A stretch of DNA of 64,000 bases from Bin52 sp965243345 (GTDB lineage: Bacteria > Pseudomonadota > Alphaproteobacteria > Thalassobaculales > Thalassobaculaceae): positions 186,001-250,000 of the forward strand of contig CBDEUR010000003.1 of assembly GCA_965243345.1 (NCBI GenBank), given 5' to 3'. Of this stretch, positions 26,943-36,660 are shown one piece after another. Position 1 is the first letter of the stretch, and each line of letters starts with the position of its first letter. The translations under genes were made by a program, and so were the position numbers. Under the pieces are notes generated by a model, which was not told the origin of the DNA, did no database searches, and worked only from the letters and a program-made list of their open reading frames with translations.

Positions 26943-27887
26943 TCAGGCCTCGAGCCCGCGCGGCAGTCTGAACCGGGCGTCTTCCCGCGTGATCTCGACT
27001 TCCTCCACCGTCAGCTCCCGGCTCTCGCCGCAGGCTTCGATCAGCTGCCTGACCAGGATGTCCGGGGCCGAAGCGCCGGCTGTAATCCCGACTACTGTCT
27101 TGTCACTGAGCCAGTCGGGGTCGAGTTCGCCGGCATCCGACAGCAACAGTGCGTCCGGACAGCCGTTTGCCTGCGCGACTTCCACCAGCCGCCTCGAGTT
27201 GGAGGAGTTGGAGGCTCCGATCACGATCAGTCCGTCGCAATCGGGCGCGATGGTCTTCACCGCGTTCTGGCGGTTGGTGGTCGCATAGCAGATGTCGCGT
27301 TCCGCCATCCCGAGGATCTCGGGGAACCGTTGTTTCAGCGCCGCGACAATGGTTGCCGTGTCATCCACCGACAGGGTGGTCTGGGTGATGTAGGCAAGCG
27401 GCTGGTCGGCGGGAAAGTCGAGCGCCATGACATCCTCGACCGACTCGACAAGCGCGATCCTGCCGGAGGGCAGCTGTCCCAGGGTACCGACGACTTCGGG
27501 GTGGCCGGCATGGCCGATCAGGATCACCATTCGTTCGGCAACACTGTAGCGCGAGGCACTCTTGTGCACCTTGGTCACCAGCGGACAGGTTGCATCGAAG
27601 TACACCAGGTCGCGACGCTCGGCCTCCATTGTGACCGCCTGGGGAATTCCGTGGGCGGAAAACACCACCGGACGGTCGTCGGGAACCTCGTCGAGCTCCT
27701 TGACGAAGATGGCGCCCCGCGCCTCGAGATCGCGCACGACGTGCTGGTTGTGGACGATCTGGTGGCGGACATAGACCGGCGCGCCGTATTTCTCGAGGCA
27801 GGTCTCGACGATCTGGATGGCACGCGTGACACCGGCGCAGAAACCGCGCGGGGCCGCGAGACGGATGGCAAGCGGGAGCTTCGTCAT
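26943..27887 (-). CDS. ispH: 4-hydroxy-3-methylbut-2-enyl diphosphate reductase
   Basis: IspH catalyses the last step of the MEP isoprenoid pathway and carries a 4Fe-4S cluster. The 314 aa product shows the three cluster cysteines in APRGFCAGV, DATCPLVTKVH and DICYATTNRQ, plus IGASNSSNSRRLVEVA and VGITAGASAP. The start MTKLPLAIRL at 27887 is preferred over an ATG 19 codons further upstream. It leads the ispH-thrB unit. Confidence 0.96.
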   Translation of the reverse strand: MTKLPLAIRLAAPRGFCAGVTRAIQIVETCLEKYGAPVYVRHQIVHNQHVVRDLEARGAIFVKELDEVPDDRPVVFSAHGIPQAVTMEAERRDLVYFDATCPLVTKVHKSASRYSVAERMVILIGHAGHPEVVGTLGQLPSGRIALVESVEDVMALDFPADQPLAYITQTTLSVDDTATIVAALKQRFPEILGMAERDICYATTNRQNAVKTIAPDCDGLIVIGASNSSNSRRLVEVAQANGCPDALLLSDAGELDPDWLSDKTVVGITAGASAPDILVRQLIEACGESRELTVEEVEITREDARFRLPRGLEA

Positions 27888-28042
27888 GGGGCTGGCCGTG
27901 CTGGTCGAGCGACGGACGACAGTATGCACGTACACCGCCGCCATGGCCAGTTCTCAGGCACAACGCGTTGTTGCAGACCGCTTTGCACGTGCCGGGGCAA
28001 ACGGCTAGGGTCTGGCGCGTCGATGGTGTGCGGGTGGTGTTC

Positions 28043-28558
28043 ATGAAACTGCGAGTCGTGGTGCCGGTGGCCGCGTTGCTGCTGTTCGGTTGTGCAACCG
28101 AAGAGATCCCGGAACCCTGCCCCCCGGTCGGGGTGGTGGACGGTCTTGCGCGGGTGACCGCATTCGAGCCCGAGGCCTCCGTGGACCCCGAGCGAAAACT
28201 GTGGTCGGCCTACCTTGCGGACCTGCGCTCGGAATGCACGCTCACAAGCCGGGGCATGTCGATGAGCGTCGGGTTCCTGGTGCTCGCCGAACGCGGGCCC
28301 GCGAATGTCGACGGGATTGCACGCCAGCCATTCTTCGTCGCCGTGACCGGTCCGGACGGCCGGATCCTGGCCAAGCAGGAGTTCGCGCTCGAACTGGCCT
28401 TCGAGGGCGGGGCCCCACGGGTCATCCACCAGGAAGTGATCGAGCCGTTCCTGCCCGGGACCGACCAGCCCTGGCTGGACTACCGGATCCTGGTCGGCTT
28501 CCAGCTGTCGGAGGCACAGCTGATGCATAACCGCCGCGTCGCGCAACCCCGGTCCTAG
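28043..28558 (+). CDS. Putative lipoprotein
   Basis: The 171 aa product starts MKLRVVVPVAALLLFGCATE, a signal peptide with lipobox LLFGC, so the mature protein should be lipidated at Cys17. The rest is a soluble domain with beta-strand-like segments (MSMSVGFLVLAERGPANVDG, RQPFFVAVTGPDGRILA) and no family I recognise. It is transcribed divergently from ispH. Its stop overlaps, tail to tail, the stop of the next gene. Confidence 0.8.
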   Translation: MKLRVVVPVAALLLFGCATEEIPEPCPPVGVVDGLARVTAFEPEASVDPERKLWSAYLADLRSECTLTSRGMSMSVGFLVLAERGPANVDGIARQPFFVAVTGPDGRILAKQEFALELAFEGGAPRVIHQEVIEPFLPGTDQPWLDYRILVGFQLSEAQLMHNRRVAQPRS

Positions 28559-30108
28559 CGCGGCAGCCGGGGTTTCCTGGCGATGACATCGGGAAGCAGT
28601 GCGCGTGCCCGCGCCACCCAGTCGCACAGGGCCGGGCGGGTCTCGCGCGGGTCGATCATGTCGTGAATTGCCAGGGATTCGGCGCGCGGCACCGCGGAGT
28701 ACCGGTGTGCCATCGCCGCCTCGAGCTCGGCTCTGCGGCGTTCCGGATCGGGATGGGCGTCGATCTCGCGGCCGAATGCTACGGCGACACCGCCCTCGAC
28801 GGGGACGGCACCCATCTCCGCCGACGGCCAGGCGAGCACATAGGCCCCCGGGCCGTAATGCGCCACGGCCGCCACTCCGAATGACCGGCGCACGATCACC
28901 GAAGCCCACGGCACCGTGCAGTCGGCAGCAGCGAGGACGAGATCGGTTCCGTGGCGGATGGTTGCTGCCTTTTCCGCCTCGGCACCGATCATGAACCCGG
29001 GCTCGTCAACGAAGGTGACGATCGGCAGGTTGAAGGTCTGGCAGGTCTGGATGAACCGGCGCACCTTCTGCGATCCCTCGGCGGTCATGGCACCGGCATA
29101 GTGTCGGCAGTCGTTGGCGAAGACACCGACCGGCTGGCCGTCGAGTCGCGCGAAGCAGGTAATCTGTCCCCTGGCATGACTTCGTGCGAGTTCGAAAACC
29201 GAATCGCGGTCGACCACCAGCGAAATGATGCGGCGCATGTCATAGATCTTGCGACGGTCTTCCGGCACCATGTCGACGAGGGCCTGTTCGCGACGGTCGA
29301 CCGGGTCCGCGGACGGGACGGTGGCGGCAATCTCCCACGCGTTGGCCGGCATGTAGGACAGGAAGCGGCGGATCTGGCTGAACGCGCCCTGTTCGTCCTC
29401 CGCGACATTGTCGACAACGCCGTTGCGCGCGTGCACGCCCGCCCCGCCCATTTCCTCCTTGGAGATCGCCTGCCCCAGGGCACGCTCCACCACCTTGGGT
29501 CCGGCGACCAGCACCTGCGATCCGGTGCGGGTCATGACCGAAAAGTGCGATGCGACCAGCCTGGCGGCCGGCAGACCCGCAACCGGCCCGAGTGCGGCGG
29601 CCGCCACCGGGACCGCGCGCATGGTCCGGGCGACCGACTGGAACCGGGGCGGGTGAAACACCGGGGAGCCGACCGGTGCACCACCCTTGCCGCCGGCACC
29701 CGTCACGCTGCCGCCCCCGCCTTCGTGCAGGCGCACAAGCGGCACCAGGTACTGCAGCGCCAGTTCCTCGGTGTAGATGCTCTTGCGCAGGCCGGCCTCG
29801 TTGGGCGAGCCGCCGCGCAGCGTGAAGTCCTCGCCGCCGATCACGCAGTGGCGGCCGTCGATGCGTCCGAAACCGAGAACGAAGTTTGCCGGCGAGAACG
29901 CGACGATCTCTCCCGCCTCGTTACGCTCGACACCGCCGGCACCGGGACCGATCTCGCGAAAGCTCGCCTCGTCCAGCACGCCGTCGATCCGTTCGCGAAT
30001 GGTCAGCCGGCCCTTCGCGTGCTGGCGTGCCACGTTCTCCCTGCCGCCCTGCTCCCCGGCGATCGCGAGCTTGTGCCGGAGTTCGGCGAGTTGACGTTCC
30101 CAGGCCAC
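28555..30108 (-). CDS. Acyl-CoA carboxylase carboxyltransferase subunit
   Basis: This 517 aa homologue of PccB/MccB-type beta subunits has KGRLTIRERIDGVLDEASFRE and then GGSVTGAGGKGGAPVGSPVF in place of the usual FDSGGAR segment. TFVDEPGFMIGAEAEKAATIRHG and YVLAWPSAEMGAVPVEGGVA follow. The start is set at GTG 30108, six bases after GGAGA; a TTG five codons upstream is the alternative. The N-half loop differs strongly from pccB at 16381, so the substrate may differ. No biotin carboxylase partner lies nearby. Confidence 0.87.
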   Translation of the reverse strand: MAWERQLAELRHKLAIAGEQGGRENVARQHAKGRLTIRERIDGVLDEASFREIGPGAGGVERNEAGEIVAFSPANFVLGFGRIDGRHCVIGGEDFTLRGGSPNEAGLRKSIYTEELALQYLVPLVRLHEGGGGSVTGAGGKGGAPVGSPVFHPPRFQSVARTMRAVPVAAAALGPVAGLPAARLVASHFSVMTRTGSQVLVAGPKVVERALGQAISKEEMGGAGVHARNGVVDNVAEDEQGAFSQIRRFLSYMPANAWEIAATVPSADPVDRREQALVDMVPEDRRKIYDMRRIISLVVDRDSVFELARSHARGQITCFARLDGQPVGVFANDCRHYAGAMTAEGSQKVRRFIQTCQTFNLPIVTFVDEPGFMIGAEAEKAATIRHGTDLVLAAADCTVPWASVIVRRSFGVAAVAHYGPGAYVLAWPSAEMGAVPVEGGVAVAFGREIDAHPDPERRRAELEAAMAHRYSAVPRAESLAIHDMIDPRETRPALCDWVARARALLPDVIARKPRLPR

Positions 30109-30254
30109 GGGCAGTCTCCGCAATGGTGAGGCTGCCGGATTCTATGCGCGCCGGTGCGGCGACGGAAGGCTCGCGGCGCCCGCGGGGGCGGACAGCACGC
30201 GCGATCTGCGAGACAATGGGCCCAGCCGTATCACGGACCGGGAGAACCGCAGCC

Positions 30255-31088
30255 ATGGCAGAACTCGAGGGCAGGACCGCCGTCATCACCGGAGGAGCGA
30301 GCGGGATCGGTGCTGAAACGGCGCGGCTGTTCGTCGCCGAGGGCGCACGGGTGGTGATTGCCGACATGCAGGATGAGCGGGGCGAGGCGCTCGCACGCGA
30401 ACTCGGACCGCAGGCCGTCTTCTCGAGCTGCGAGGTCCGTTCCGAGGAGCAGGTGAAGGCGGCAGTCGACCTGGCGCTCCACCGCTGGGGCCGGCTTGAC
30501 TGCATGTTCAACAACGCCGGGTTCGGCGGCGTGCTCGGTCCGATCGATGCGATCCCGGTCGACGCCTTCGACCTGACCTTCGCCGTGCTGGTTCGCGGTG
30601 TCTTCCTCGGCATGAAGCACGCGATCCCGGCGATGAAGGCGCAGGGCAGCGGCAGCATCGTGAACACCGGCAGCATTGCCGGGATTACCGCCGGGCGCGG
30701 ACCGCAGGTCTACTCGGCCGCCAAGGCTGCGGTCATCCACCTCTCGAAGGTCTCGGCGATGGAACTCGGCGAGTACTCCATCCGCGTGAACTGTGTCTGT
30801 CCCGGTTACATCGCAACTCCGCTTGCGGCCAACACGGTAGGCAGGCCCGACAGCCTGATCGAGGACCAGGCGGACGATTTCGCCCGCCGGCAACCGATCC
30901 CGCGCGCCGGCAGGCCGCGTGACATCGCCGAGGCGGTCCTGTACCTCGCGAGCGACCGGTCGGGGTTCGTGACCGGTCAGGCCATCACCATTGACGGCGG
31001 AGCCGCGACCGGCGTGCCGTGGAGCGAGCAGAAGCCGGTCTACAGGGAGTACCGACCGATCAGGGTCTATCATCCGGACCGGCGATAA
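30255..31088 (+). CDS. Short-chain dehydrogenase/reductase
   Basis: The 277 aa product has the classical SDR cofactor motif TGGASGIG, the NNAG motif (FNNAGFGG) and the catalytic Ser in NTGSIAG. The YxxxK is in QVYSAAKAAV, and the C-terminus is GFVTGQAITIDGGA. The Asp after beta-2 (VVIADMQDE) favours NAD. It precedes the hydantoinase-like pair by 33 bases and may be cotranscribed; the substrate is unknown. Confidence 0.9.
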   Translation: MAELEGRTAVITGGASGIGAETARLFVAEGARVVIADMQDERGEALARELGPQAVFSSCEVRSEEQVKAAVDLALHRWGRLDCMFNNAGFGGVLGPIDAIPVDAFDLTFAVLVRGVFLGMKHAIPAMKAQGSGSIVNTGSIAGITAGRGPQVYSAAKAAVIHLSKVSAMELGEYSIRVNCVCPGYIATPLAANTVGRPDSLIEDQADDFARRQPIPRAGRPRDIAEAVLYLASDRSGFVTGQAITIDGGAATGVPWSEQKPVYREYRPIRVYHPDRR

Positions 31089-31121
31089 CGTCGCGGAAAC
31101 CGCACCGTTCAGGGAACAGGC

Positions 31122-33200
31122 ATGACGATCCGGGTCACTGAATGCCGCATCGGTGTCGATGTCGGCGGCACCTTTACCGACGTTGTCGTCGACCGCGGGG
31201 GTGCGCGCACCATCACCAAGGTCCCGACAACGCCGTCCGCACCCGAGACCGGGGTGATGCGGGGAATCGTGGCTGCGCTCGGGCGCGCCGGGATCGAACC
31301 CGCTGAGGTCGGTCTCGTCATCCACGGCACCACGCTTGCCACCAACGCGCTGATCGAACGCAAGGGTGCGCGAACCGCGCTGCTGACGACCGAGGGATTT
31401 CGCGACTCGATCGAGATGGCCTACGAGCACCGCTTCGAACAGTACGACCTCGCGATGGAACGGCCGGAACCGCTGGTGCCCCGGGAACTGCGCCTCGGCG
31501 TGCCGGAACGGCTGGCGGCCGACGGAACTGTGTTGCTGGAACTCGACGAGGAAGCGGTCCGGGATCGGGCCGCCACCTTCCGGGCCGAACGGGTCGAGGC
31601 GGTCGCCGTCGGTTTCCTGCACTCCTACCTGGACGCGGGTCACGAACGCCGCGCCGCCGCCATCCTGGAACAGGAACTGCCCGGTGTGAGCATCTGCCTG
31701 TCGTCGGAGGTCTCGCCCGAGATCCGCGAATACGACCGGCTGTCGACCACGGTTGCCAATGCCTATGTCCGCCCCCTGATCGCCGGCTATGTCGGTCGCC
31801 TCGAGACGTCCCTGCGCGAGCACGGTCTCGCCTGTCCGCTGCTGCTGACCATGTCCAGCGGCGCGGTCACCGCCGTCGGGACAGCCCGGCGGTTTCCGGT
31901 CCGGCTGGTTGAATCGGGGCCGGCCGGCGGCGCCGTGCTGGCACGTACCATTGCCGCCCAGCATGGCCTGGCAAGCGCGCTTTCCTTCGACATGGGCGGC
32001 ACCACGGCCAAGATCTGCCTGATCGACGACTACCGGCCGCAACTCTCGCGACAGTTCGAGGTGGCACGGCACTACCGGTTCCTCAGGGGAAGCGGTCTGC
32101 CATTGAGGATACCGGCCATCGAAATGGTCGAGATCGGTGCGGGTGGCGGATCGATCGCACGTGTGGATGCGCTCGCGCGCATCGTTGTCGGGCCCGAGAG
32201 TGCCGGTGCGGAACCGGGTCCGGCGTGCTACGGCCGCGGCAGCGGTCGGGCGACTGTGACCGACGCCGACCTGCTGCTCGGGCGGATCGATTCCGACAGG
32301 TTCGCCGGCGGAACCATGGCACTGGATGCGGGTGCGGCGAGACAGGCAGTCGAGCGGGATGTCGCGACGCATTCCGGGATGACCGCGGAGGTGGCTGCCG
32401 CGGGGATCAGCGAGATCGTCGACGAGACCATGGCCAATGCCGCCCGCGTTCACGCGATCGAAAGCGGCAAGTCCCTTGCCGGACGCGCGCTGATCGCGTT
32501 TGGCGGAGCGGCGCCGCTGCACGCGGCCCGCCTGGCGGTGAAGCTCGGAATCGAGACCGTCATCGTGCCCTCGGGCGCAGGGGTCGGGTCGGCCATCGGG
32601 TTCCTGTCGGCGCCGATCGCCTACGAGGTGGTGCGCTCGTTCTTCGTCCCCCTCGAGGGGCTCTCGCCGACCCGGATCGAGGCCCTGTTCGATGACATGC
32701 GCCGGGAGGCGGAGGCCGTGGTCGGCCTCGGCGCTCCGGGAGCGGACCTGATCGAGACCAGGACCGGCTACATGCGCTACCGCGGTCAGGGTCACGAGAT
32801 CGCGGTCGACCTGCCGGACCGACCGGACGCCGGGGACTATCGCAGGCGGTTTGATGCCGGCTACCGGCAGCTGTACGGACGCACCATCCCGGCGCTGGAG
32901 GTGGAGGTGATGTCGTGGAGCCTGTCACTCGGGGTCGCGGAGGAAGACCCGGCAAGGCTGCCCGACATACCTCCTGTCGAGGCGGCGCAGGGCACCTCGA
33001 TCTGCCCTCTTTACGACACCGGCTCGGGAGAGGCGGTCAGCGCGGCTGTTCACCTGCGCACCGGACTTGTTCCCGGCGCCCGGCTCGCGGGACCTGCCGT
33101 GGTGGTGGAGGACGAGACGTCGACCGTCGTGCCGGCGGGGTTCGATCTTGCCGTCGCCGCCTCGGGCGCGCTGGTCATGACCCGCAGGAGTGCCGGGTGA
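31122..33200 (+). CDS. hyuA: Hydantoinase/oxoprolinase family protein, A subunit
   Basis: HyuA-type proteins use ATP to open hydantoin, 5-oxoproline or related lactams, or carboxylate acetone-like substrates. The 692 aa product begins with the ASKHA phosphate-binding segment GVDVGGTFTDVVVDRGG and later has HGTTLATNALIERKGARTAL, LSFDMGGTTAKICLID and EIGAGGGSIARVD. Length is normal. The B subunit follows. Substrate cannot be told from sequence. Confidence 0.9.
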   Translation: MTIRVTECRIGVDVGGTFTDVVVDRGGARTITKVPTTPSAPETGVMRGIVAALGRAGIEPAEVGLVIHGTTLATNALIERKGARTALLTTEGFRDSIEMAYEHRFEQYDLAMERPEPLVPRELRLGVPERLAADGTVLLELDEEAVRDRAATFRAERVEAVAVGFLHSYLDAGHERRAAAILEQELPGVSICLSSEVSPEIREYDRLSTTVANAYVRPLIAGYVGRLETSLREHGLACPLLLTMSSGAVTAVGTARRFPVRLVESGPAGGAVLARTIAAQHGLASALSFDMGGTTAKICLIDDYRPQLSRQFEVARHYRFLRGSGLPLRIPAIEMVEIGAGGGSIARVDALARIVVGPESAGAEPGPACYGRGSGRATVTDADLLLGRIDSDRFAGGTMALDAGAARQAVERDVATHSGMTAEVAAAGISEIVDETMANAARVHAIESGKSLAGRALIAFGGAAPLHAARLAVKLGIETVIVPSGAGVGSAIGFLSAPIAYEVVRSFFVPLEGLSPTRIEALFDDMRREAEAVVGLGAPGADLIETRTGYMRYRGQGHEIAVDLPDRPDAGDYRRRFDAGYRQLYGRTIPALEVEVMSWSLSLGVAEEDPARLPDIPPVEAAQGTSICPLYDTGSGEAVSAAVHLRTGLVPGARLAGPAVVVEDETSTVVPAGFDLAVAASGALVMTRRSAG

Positions 33201-33290
33201 CCGCGGCGATGTCCGCCGGTGCCCGGGCGTGCTATCCCGGTGACGGCGACGGTCATGACAGCGGTTCCACCGATCAGGGAGGAGGGCGTG

Positions 33291-34991
33291 GTGAACGCGG
33301 GATTTGACGCGGTGCGTCACCAGGTGATGTGGAACCGGCTGCTCTCGGTGGTCGAGGAACAGGCGCAGACCCTGGTGCGGACCGCGTTCTCGACCTCGGC
33401 CCGGGAGGCGGGCGATATCTCGGCCGGGGTCTTCGATCTTTCCGGGCGCATGCTTGCCCAGGCTGTCACCGGCACGCCGGGTCACGTGAACTCGATGGCG
33501 CTGGCGGTCGGCCACTTCGTCGAACGGTTCCCGCCGGCGTCGATGCGCGAGGGAGATGTCTTCATCACCAACGATCCGTGGAAGGGAACGGGCCACCTGA
33601 ACGATTTCACCGTGGTTTCCCCGACCTTTCGCGACGGGCGCATCGTGGCGTTGTTCGCATCCACCAGCCACGTGGTGGACATCGGTGGTCTCGGCCAGGG
33701 CCCCGATGCCCGTCAGGTCTACCAGGAAGGGCTGTTCGTGCCGCTGATGCCGTTCGCCGAGGCCGGAACGGTGAACGAGTGGTTCCTCGAGATGGTGCGC
33801 GCCAACGTGCGCGAACCGCGCATGGTGATCGGCGACCTCTACGCGCTTGCCGCGTGCAACGATACCGGGTCGGAGCGGTTGTGCGCCATGATGGACGAGT
33901 ACGGCCTGGACGACCTCGCACCGCTCGCCGACTTCATCTGTGACAGCAGCCGCAAGGCCATGGCCGATGCGATCGATGCCCTGCCGCAGGGAAACTGGTC
34001 GCACACCATGACCATCGACGGTTTCGACCAGGAGATCGAGCTGGCGGCGCGGCTGACCGTGGCCGGCGGCACGATCACGGTCGACTTCGACGGAACCTCG
34101 GGGGTGTCGGACTACGGGATCAACTGTCCGCTCTGCTACACCATTGCCTACACCAGTTTCGGGATCAAATGCGTGGTGGCGCCGGAACTGCCCAACAATG
34201 CCGGGACGCTCGACGCCGTGCGCGTGACGGCGCCCGACGGATGCATCGTCAATCCGCCGCACCCCTGCGCCGTCTACGCGCGGTCCAACATCGGTCACAT
34301 GCTTCCGGACCTGTTGTTCGGGTGCCTGCACCAGGCGATCCCCGACCGCGTGCCGGCGGAGGGGTGTTCGGCGTTGTGGACCCTTCGTCTCGGCGCCGGG
34401 CACGGGATCACGGCGCGGGCCGGTTCGCAGTCGACGCCGTTCCAGGTCATGAGCTTCCATTCCGGGGGGACCGGGGCCCGTCCCGGCCTCGACGGCCTGT
34501 CGGCAACACCGTTTCCGTCAGGAGTGCGGAACGTGCCGGTCGAGGCAACCGAGGCGATCACGCCGCTGGTGTTCTGGAAGAAGGAACTGCGCCCCGACAG
34601 CGGCGGGCCGGGACGCTTGCGCGGTGGTCTCGGACAGACGATCGAGGTCGAGAACCGCGAAGGCGCACCGTTCGGGCTCTACGCCACCTTCGAGCGCACC
34701 GTGCACGCGGCCCGGGGCCGCGACGGCGGCGGGCCAGGTGCACTTGGCCTGGTGCGGCTCGCATCGGGAAGAAAGCTGCGCAACAAGGGCTTCCAGGTCA
34801 TCCCCGAGGGCGAGCGGCTGGTGATCGAGATGCCGGGCGGCGGCGGACTCGGTGATCCGGCCAAGCGCGATCGGGGGGCGGTTGCGCGCGACGTCCGCCG
34901 CGGCCTGGTCAGCCCGCACGCCGCCCGGCGGGACTACGGTTTCGCGAACGGAACCGGACGCACCGGGCCGGACCGCGAGGATCCCGGCTGA
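33291..34991 (+). CDS. hyuB: Hydantoinase/oxoprolinase family protein, B subunit
   Basis: The 566 aa product is the HyuB partner of the gene before it, with FSTSAREAGDISAGVFDLSG, TGTPGHVNSMALAVGHF, DVFITNDPWKGTGHLNDFTV and PSGVRNVPVEATEAITPLVF. The start is placed at GTG 33291 because a strong GGGAGGAGG ends just upstream; an ATG at 33255 and a GTG at 33219 are in-frame alternatives. Its proximity to hyuA implies a two-subunit enzyme. Confidence 0.88.
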   Translation: MNAGFDAVRHQVMWNRLLSVVEEQAQTLVRTAFSTSAREAGDISAGVFDLSGRMLAQAVTGTPGHVNSMALAVGHFVERFPPASMREGDVFITNDPWKGTGHLNDFTVVSPTFRDGRIVALFASTSHVVDIGGLGQGPDARQVYQEGLFVPLMPFAEAGTVNEWFLEMVRANVREPRMVIGDLYALAACNDTGSERLCAMMDEYGLDDLAPLADFICDSSRKAMADAIDALPQGNWSHTMTIDGFDQEIELAARLTVAGGTITVDFDGTSGVSDYGINCPLCYTIAYTSFGIKCVVAPELPNNAGTLDAVRVTAPDGCIVNPPHPCAVYARSNIGHMLPDLLFGCLHQAIPDRVPAEGCSALWTLRLGAGHGITARAGSQSTPFQVMSFHSGGTGARPGLDGLSATPFPSGVRNVPVEATEAITPLVFWKKELRPDSGGPGRLRGGLGQTIEVENREGAPFGLYATFERTVHAARGRDGGGPGALGLVRLASGRKLRNKGFQVIPEGERLVIEMPGGGGLGDPAKRDRGAVARDVRRGLVSPHAARRDYGFANGTGRTGPDREDPG

Positions 34992-34997
34992 GCGGCA

Positions 34998-35783
34998 TTA
35001 CTCGCTCACCCGGAACACCGGTTCACGCGACCAGGGCGTGCCGCTCAGGTGGCGGGCGAGAAAGTCGGTGGAAAACGCGAGCTCCTCCGGCGGCACCGCC
35101 GGATGCAGGCCGGGATTGGCATGGAGCCGCTTGTCGGCCGATGCCAGTGCATCGAACAGGCCCAGGCATTCCTCGCGGGTGAAGAGTTCGTCCTCGAGCT
35201 GCCAGATGAACATCACCGGACAGGTGACCGCCCGGGCCGCCTCCCTGATCACCGGGGCGTAGTGTGCGGGCTCGCTCACCAGCCCCATCAAACCGATCAC
35301 CGCTGCCGAGACCCTGGGTTCGGCCGCGATGAAGGGCACACCGTAGATCGTGCCCATCGACAGGCCCCAGTAGCCGACGGGCCCCGATCCGACCTCGGCG
35401 AGGCCGGAGACCGTCCCGAGCGCGAGCTTCCAGTCGCGCACCATGTCACGCGCGGTACCCATGCGCTGCCACTCCGGCCAGAAGGCGTCGCGCCCACCGG
35501 GTCCGACCTGTCGGCGACCGTGTACCGGCCCGTCAAGCGCGAGACCGAAGTAGCCGTGTGTCGTGCACAGCTCCCGCGCAATATCCGGGATCGGCCGCTG
35601 GTGCCGGTTGCCGGACGCACCGTGACCGAAACAGATCAGGGGTGCGCCGGGCCCGGTGTCCGGGCCCGACCACAGCACGCCGGTGACCGGTCGTGCCGGG
35701 GCATGAATGGTGAACTCGCGAACGGTGGCGCCGTCGTGCGCCCGGGTTTCGTGCCATTCGAGCCCGTTGCCTGAAGAGGTCAT
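34998..35783 (-). CDS. Dienelactone hydrolase-like alpha/beta hydrolase
   Basis: The 261 aa product has an HG motif (ICFGHGASGNRHQRP), a nucleophile elbow in which GLSMG holds the Ser (GYWGLSMGTIYG), an acid in FIWQLEDELF and a late His (ANPGLHPAVPPEE). This order fits the alpha/beta hydrolase fold of the dienelactone-hydrolase type. ATG 35783 with CAGGA upstream is used; ATG 35792 and GTG 35786 are close alternatives. It converges on hyuB and is divergent from ybaK. Confidence 0.75.
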   Translation of the reverse strand: MTSSGNGLEWHETRAHDGATVREFTIHAPARPVTGVLWSGPDTGPGAPLICFGHGASGNRHQRPIPDIARELCTTHGYFGLALDGPVHGRRQVGPGGRDAFWPEWQRMGTARDMVRDWKLALGTVSGLAEVGSGPVGYWGLSMGTIYGVPFIAAEPRVSAAVIGLMGLVSEPAHYAPVIREAARAVTCPVMFIWQLEDELFTREECLGLFDALASADKRLHANPGLHPAVPPEELAFSTDFLARHLSGTPWSREPVFRVSE

Positions 35784-35873
35784 CACATGCATCCTGATCC
35801 GTGCAGCCGGTGGAACACTCTGCCGGAGTTTCGCCCCGGTCAAGAACAGCCGATCGAACGCGGAGAGCACCGG

Positions 35874-36347
35874 ATGGCGAAGATGAGGGGTCCCGACCGC
35901 GTTCGAGCGGCACTGCGAGCCCTGGGACTCGACTGCCAGGTCGTGACACTGCCCGACAGTACCCGAACCGCCGAGGAGGCAGCGCGGGCTGTCGGCTGCT
36001 CGGTCGGCGAGATCGCGAAATCCCTGGTGTTTCGCGCCGGCGAGCGCGCGGTGGTCGCGGTCCTGAGCGGCGAGGACCGGCTTGATCCGGCGAAGCTTGC
36101 GGCAGCGGTCGGAAGCGAGGTCGCCAGGGCGGACGCCCGGTTCGTGCGCGATTCGACCGGGTTCGCGATCGGCGGTGTGCCGCCCGTCGGTCATTCCGGA
36201 CCGGTCACCCTGTTCATGGATACCCGCCTGCTGCGGTACCAGCGGGTCTGGGCCGCGGCCGGAAGCCCGCATGCGGTATTCGCCATCGAGCCCGACCGGC
36301 TTCGCGACGCAGGAGGTGTTGCCGTCGCCGACCTCTGTACCGGGTAG
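35874..36347 (+). CDS. ybaK: YbaK/EbsC-family aminoacyl-tRNA deacylase
   Basis: YbaK-type proteins hydrolyse mischarged Cys-tRNA(Pro) or similar. The 157 aa product has the pattern AVGCSVGEIAKSLVFRAGER, LAAAVGSEVARADARFV, GFAIGGVPPVGHSGPVTLFM and AVFAIEPDRL. GGAGAG lies eight bases before ATG 35874. The exact tRNA specificity is not resolvable. It lies just upstream of the gcv promoter. Confidence 0.85.
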   Translation: MAKMRGPDRVRAALRALGLDCQVVTLPDSTRTAEEAARAVGCSVGEIAKSLVFRAGERAVVAVLSGEDRLDPAKLAAAVGSEVARADARFVRDSTGFAIGGVPPVGHSGPVTLFMDTRLLRYQRVWAAAGSPHAVFAIEPDRLRDAGGVAVADLCTG

Positions 36348-36370
36348 GGCGGCGACCATGGATTTCGCCT

Positions 36371-36398
36371 TTGCAAGCGTGGTCCGACCCGATAGCAT
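36371..36398 (+). promoter_or_regulatory. Putative promoter of the glycine cleavage operon
   Basis: TTGCAA (36371-36376) and TAGCAT (36393-36398) are spaced by 16 bases and would start transcription about ten bases before the first glycine aptamer. This is a moderate match to sigma70 consensus. Confidence 0.45.
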
Positions 36399-36413
36399 GC
36401 GAGCTGCATACCG

Positions 36414-36612
36414 ATGACCCTTGGGGAAGAGACCGGCGGGCCCCGTGCCGCTGCCGGCGCCGAAGGAGCAACCGCCCCGGAAACTCTCAGGCACCCGGAC
36501 CTCAGGGCGAGGAGCCTCTGGAAAGAAGACCGGAACACGGTCTCACCGACGGGGAAAGCCGGGCAGCGATGCGCGGCGAATCTCTCAGGTTCGCGGACAG
36601 AGGGGGCAGGCG
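36414..36612 (+). ncRNA. Tandem glycine riboswitch
   Basis: Two gcvT-type aptamers lie in series in the gcvT leader. The first (about 36420-36525) has the CGAAGGAGCAACCGCCCCGG core at 36461-36480, then AACTCTCAGGCACC. The second (about 36534-36610) has ACGGGGAAAGCC, then AATCTCTCAGGTTCGCGGAC and AGAGGGGG. The paired motifs CTCTCAGG (36484-36491 and 36582-36589) are diagnostic. Glycine binding is expected to turn on the downstream cleavage genes. About 50 bases separate it from gcvT. Confidence 0.93.
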
Positions 36613-36660
36613 CGCCGCTGGTGTGGTGCACGAGGCCTGTGCTGTCCGGGAGCCCGAGCA

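Noticed and set aside
30231..32795. 854-codon minus-strand open frame opposite the SDR and hyuA genes
   Set aside because: It is antisense to two well-supported genes; its length is explained by high GC at third codon positions.
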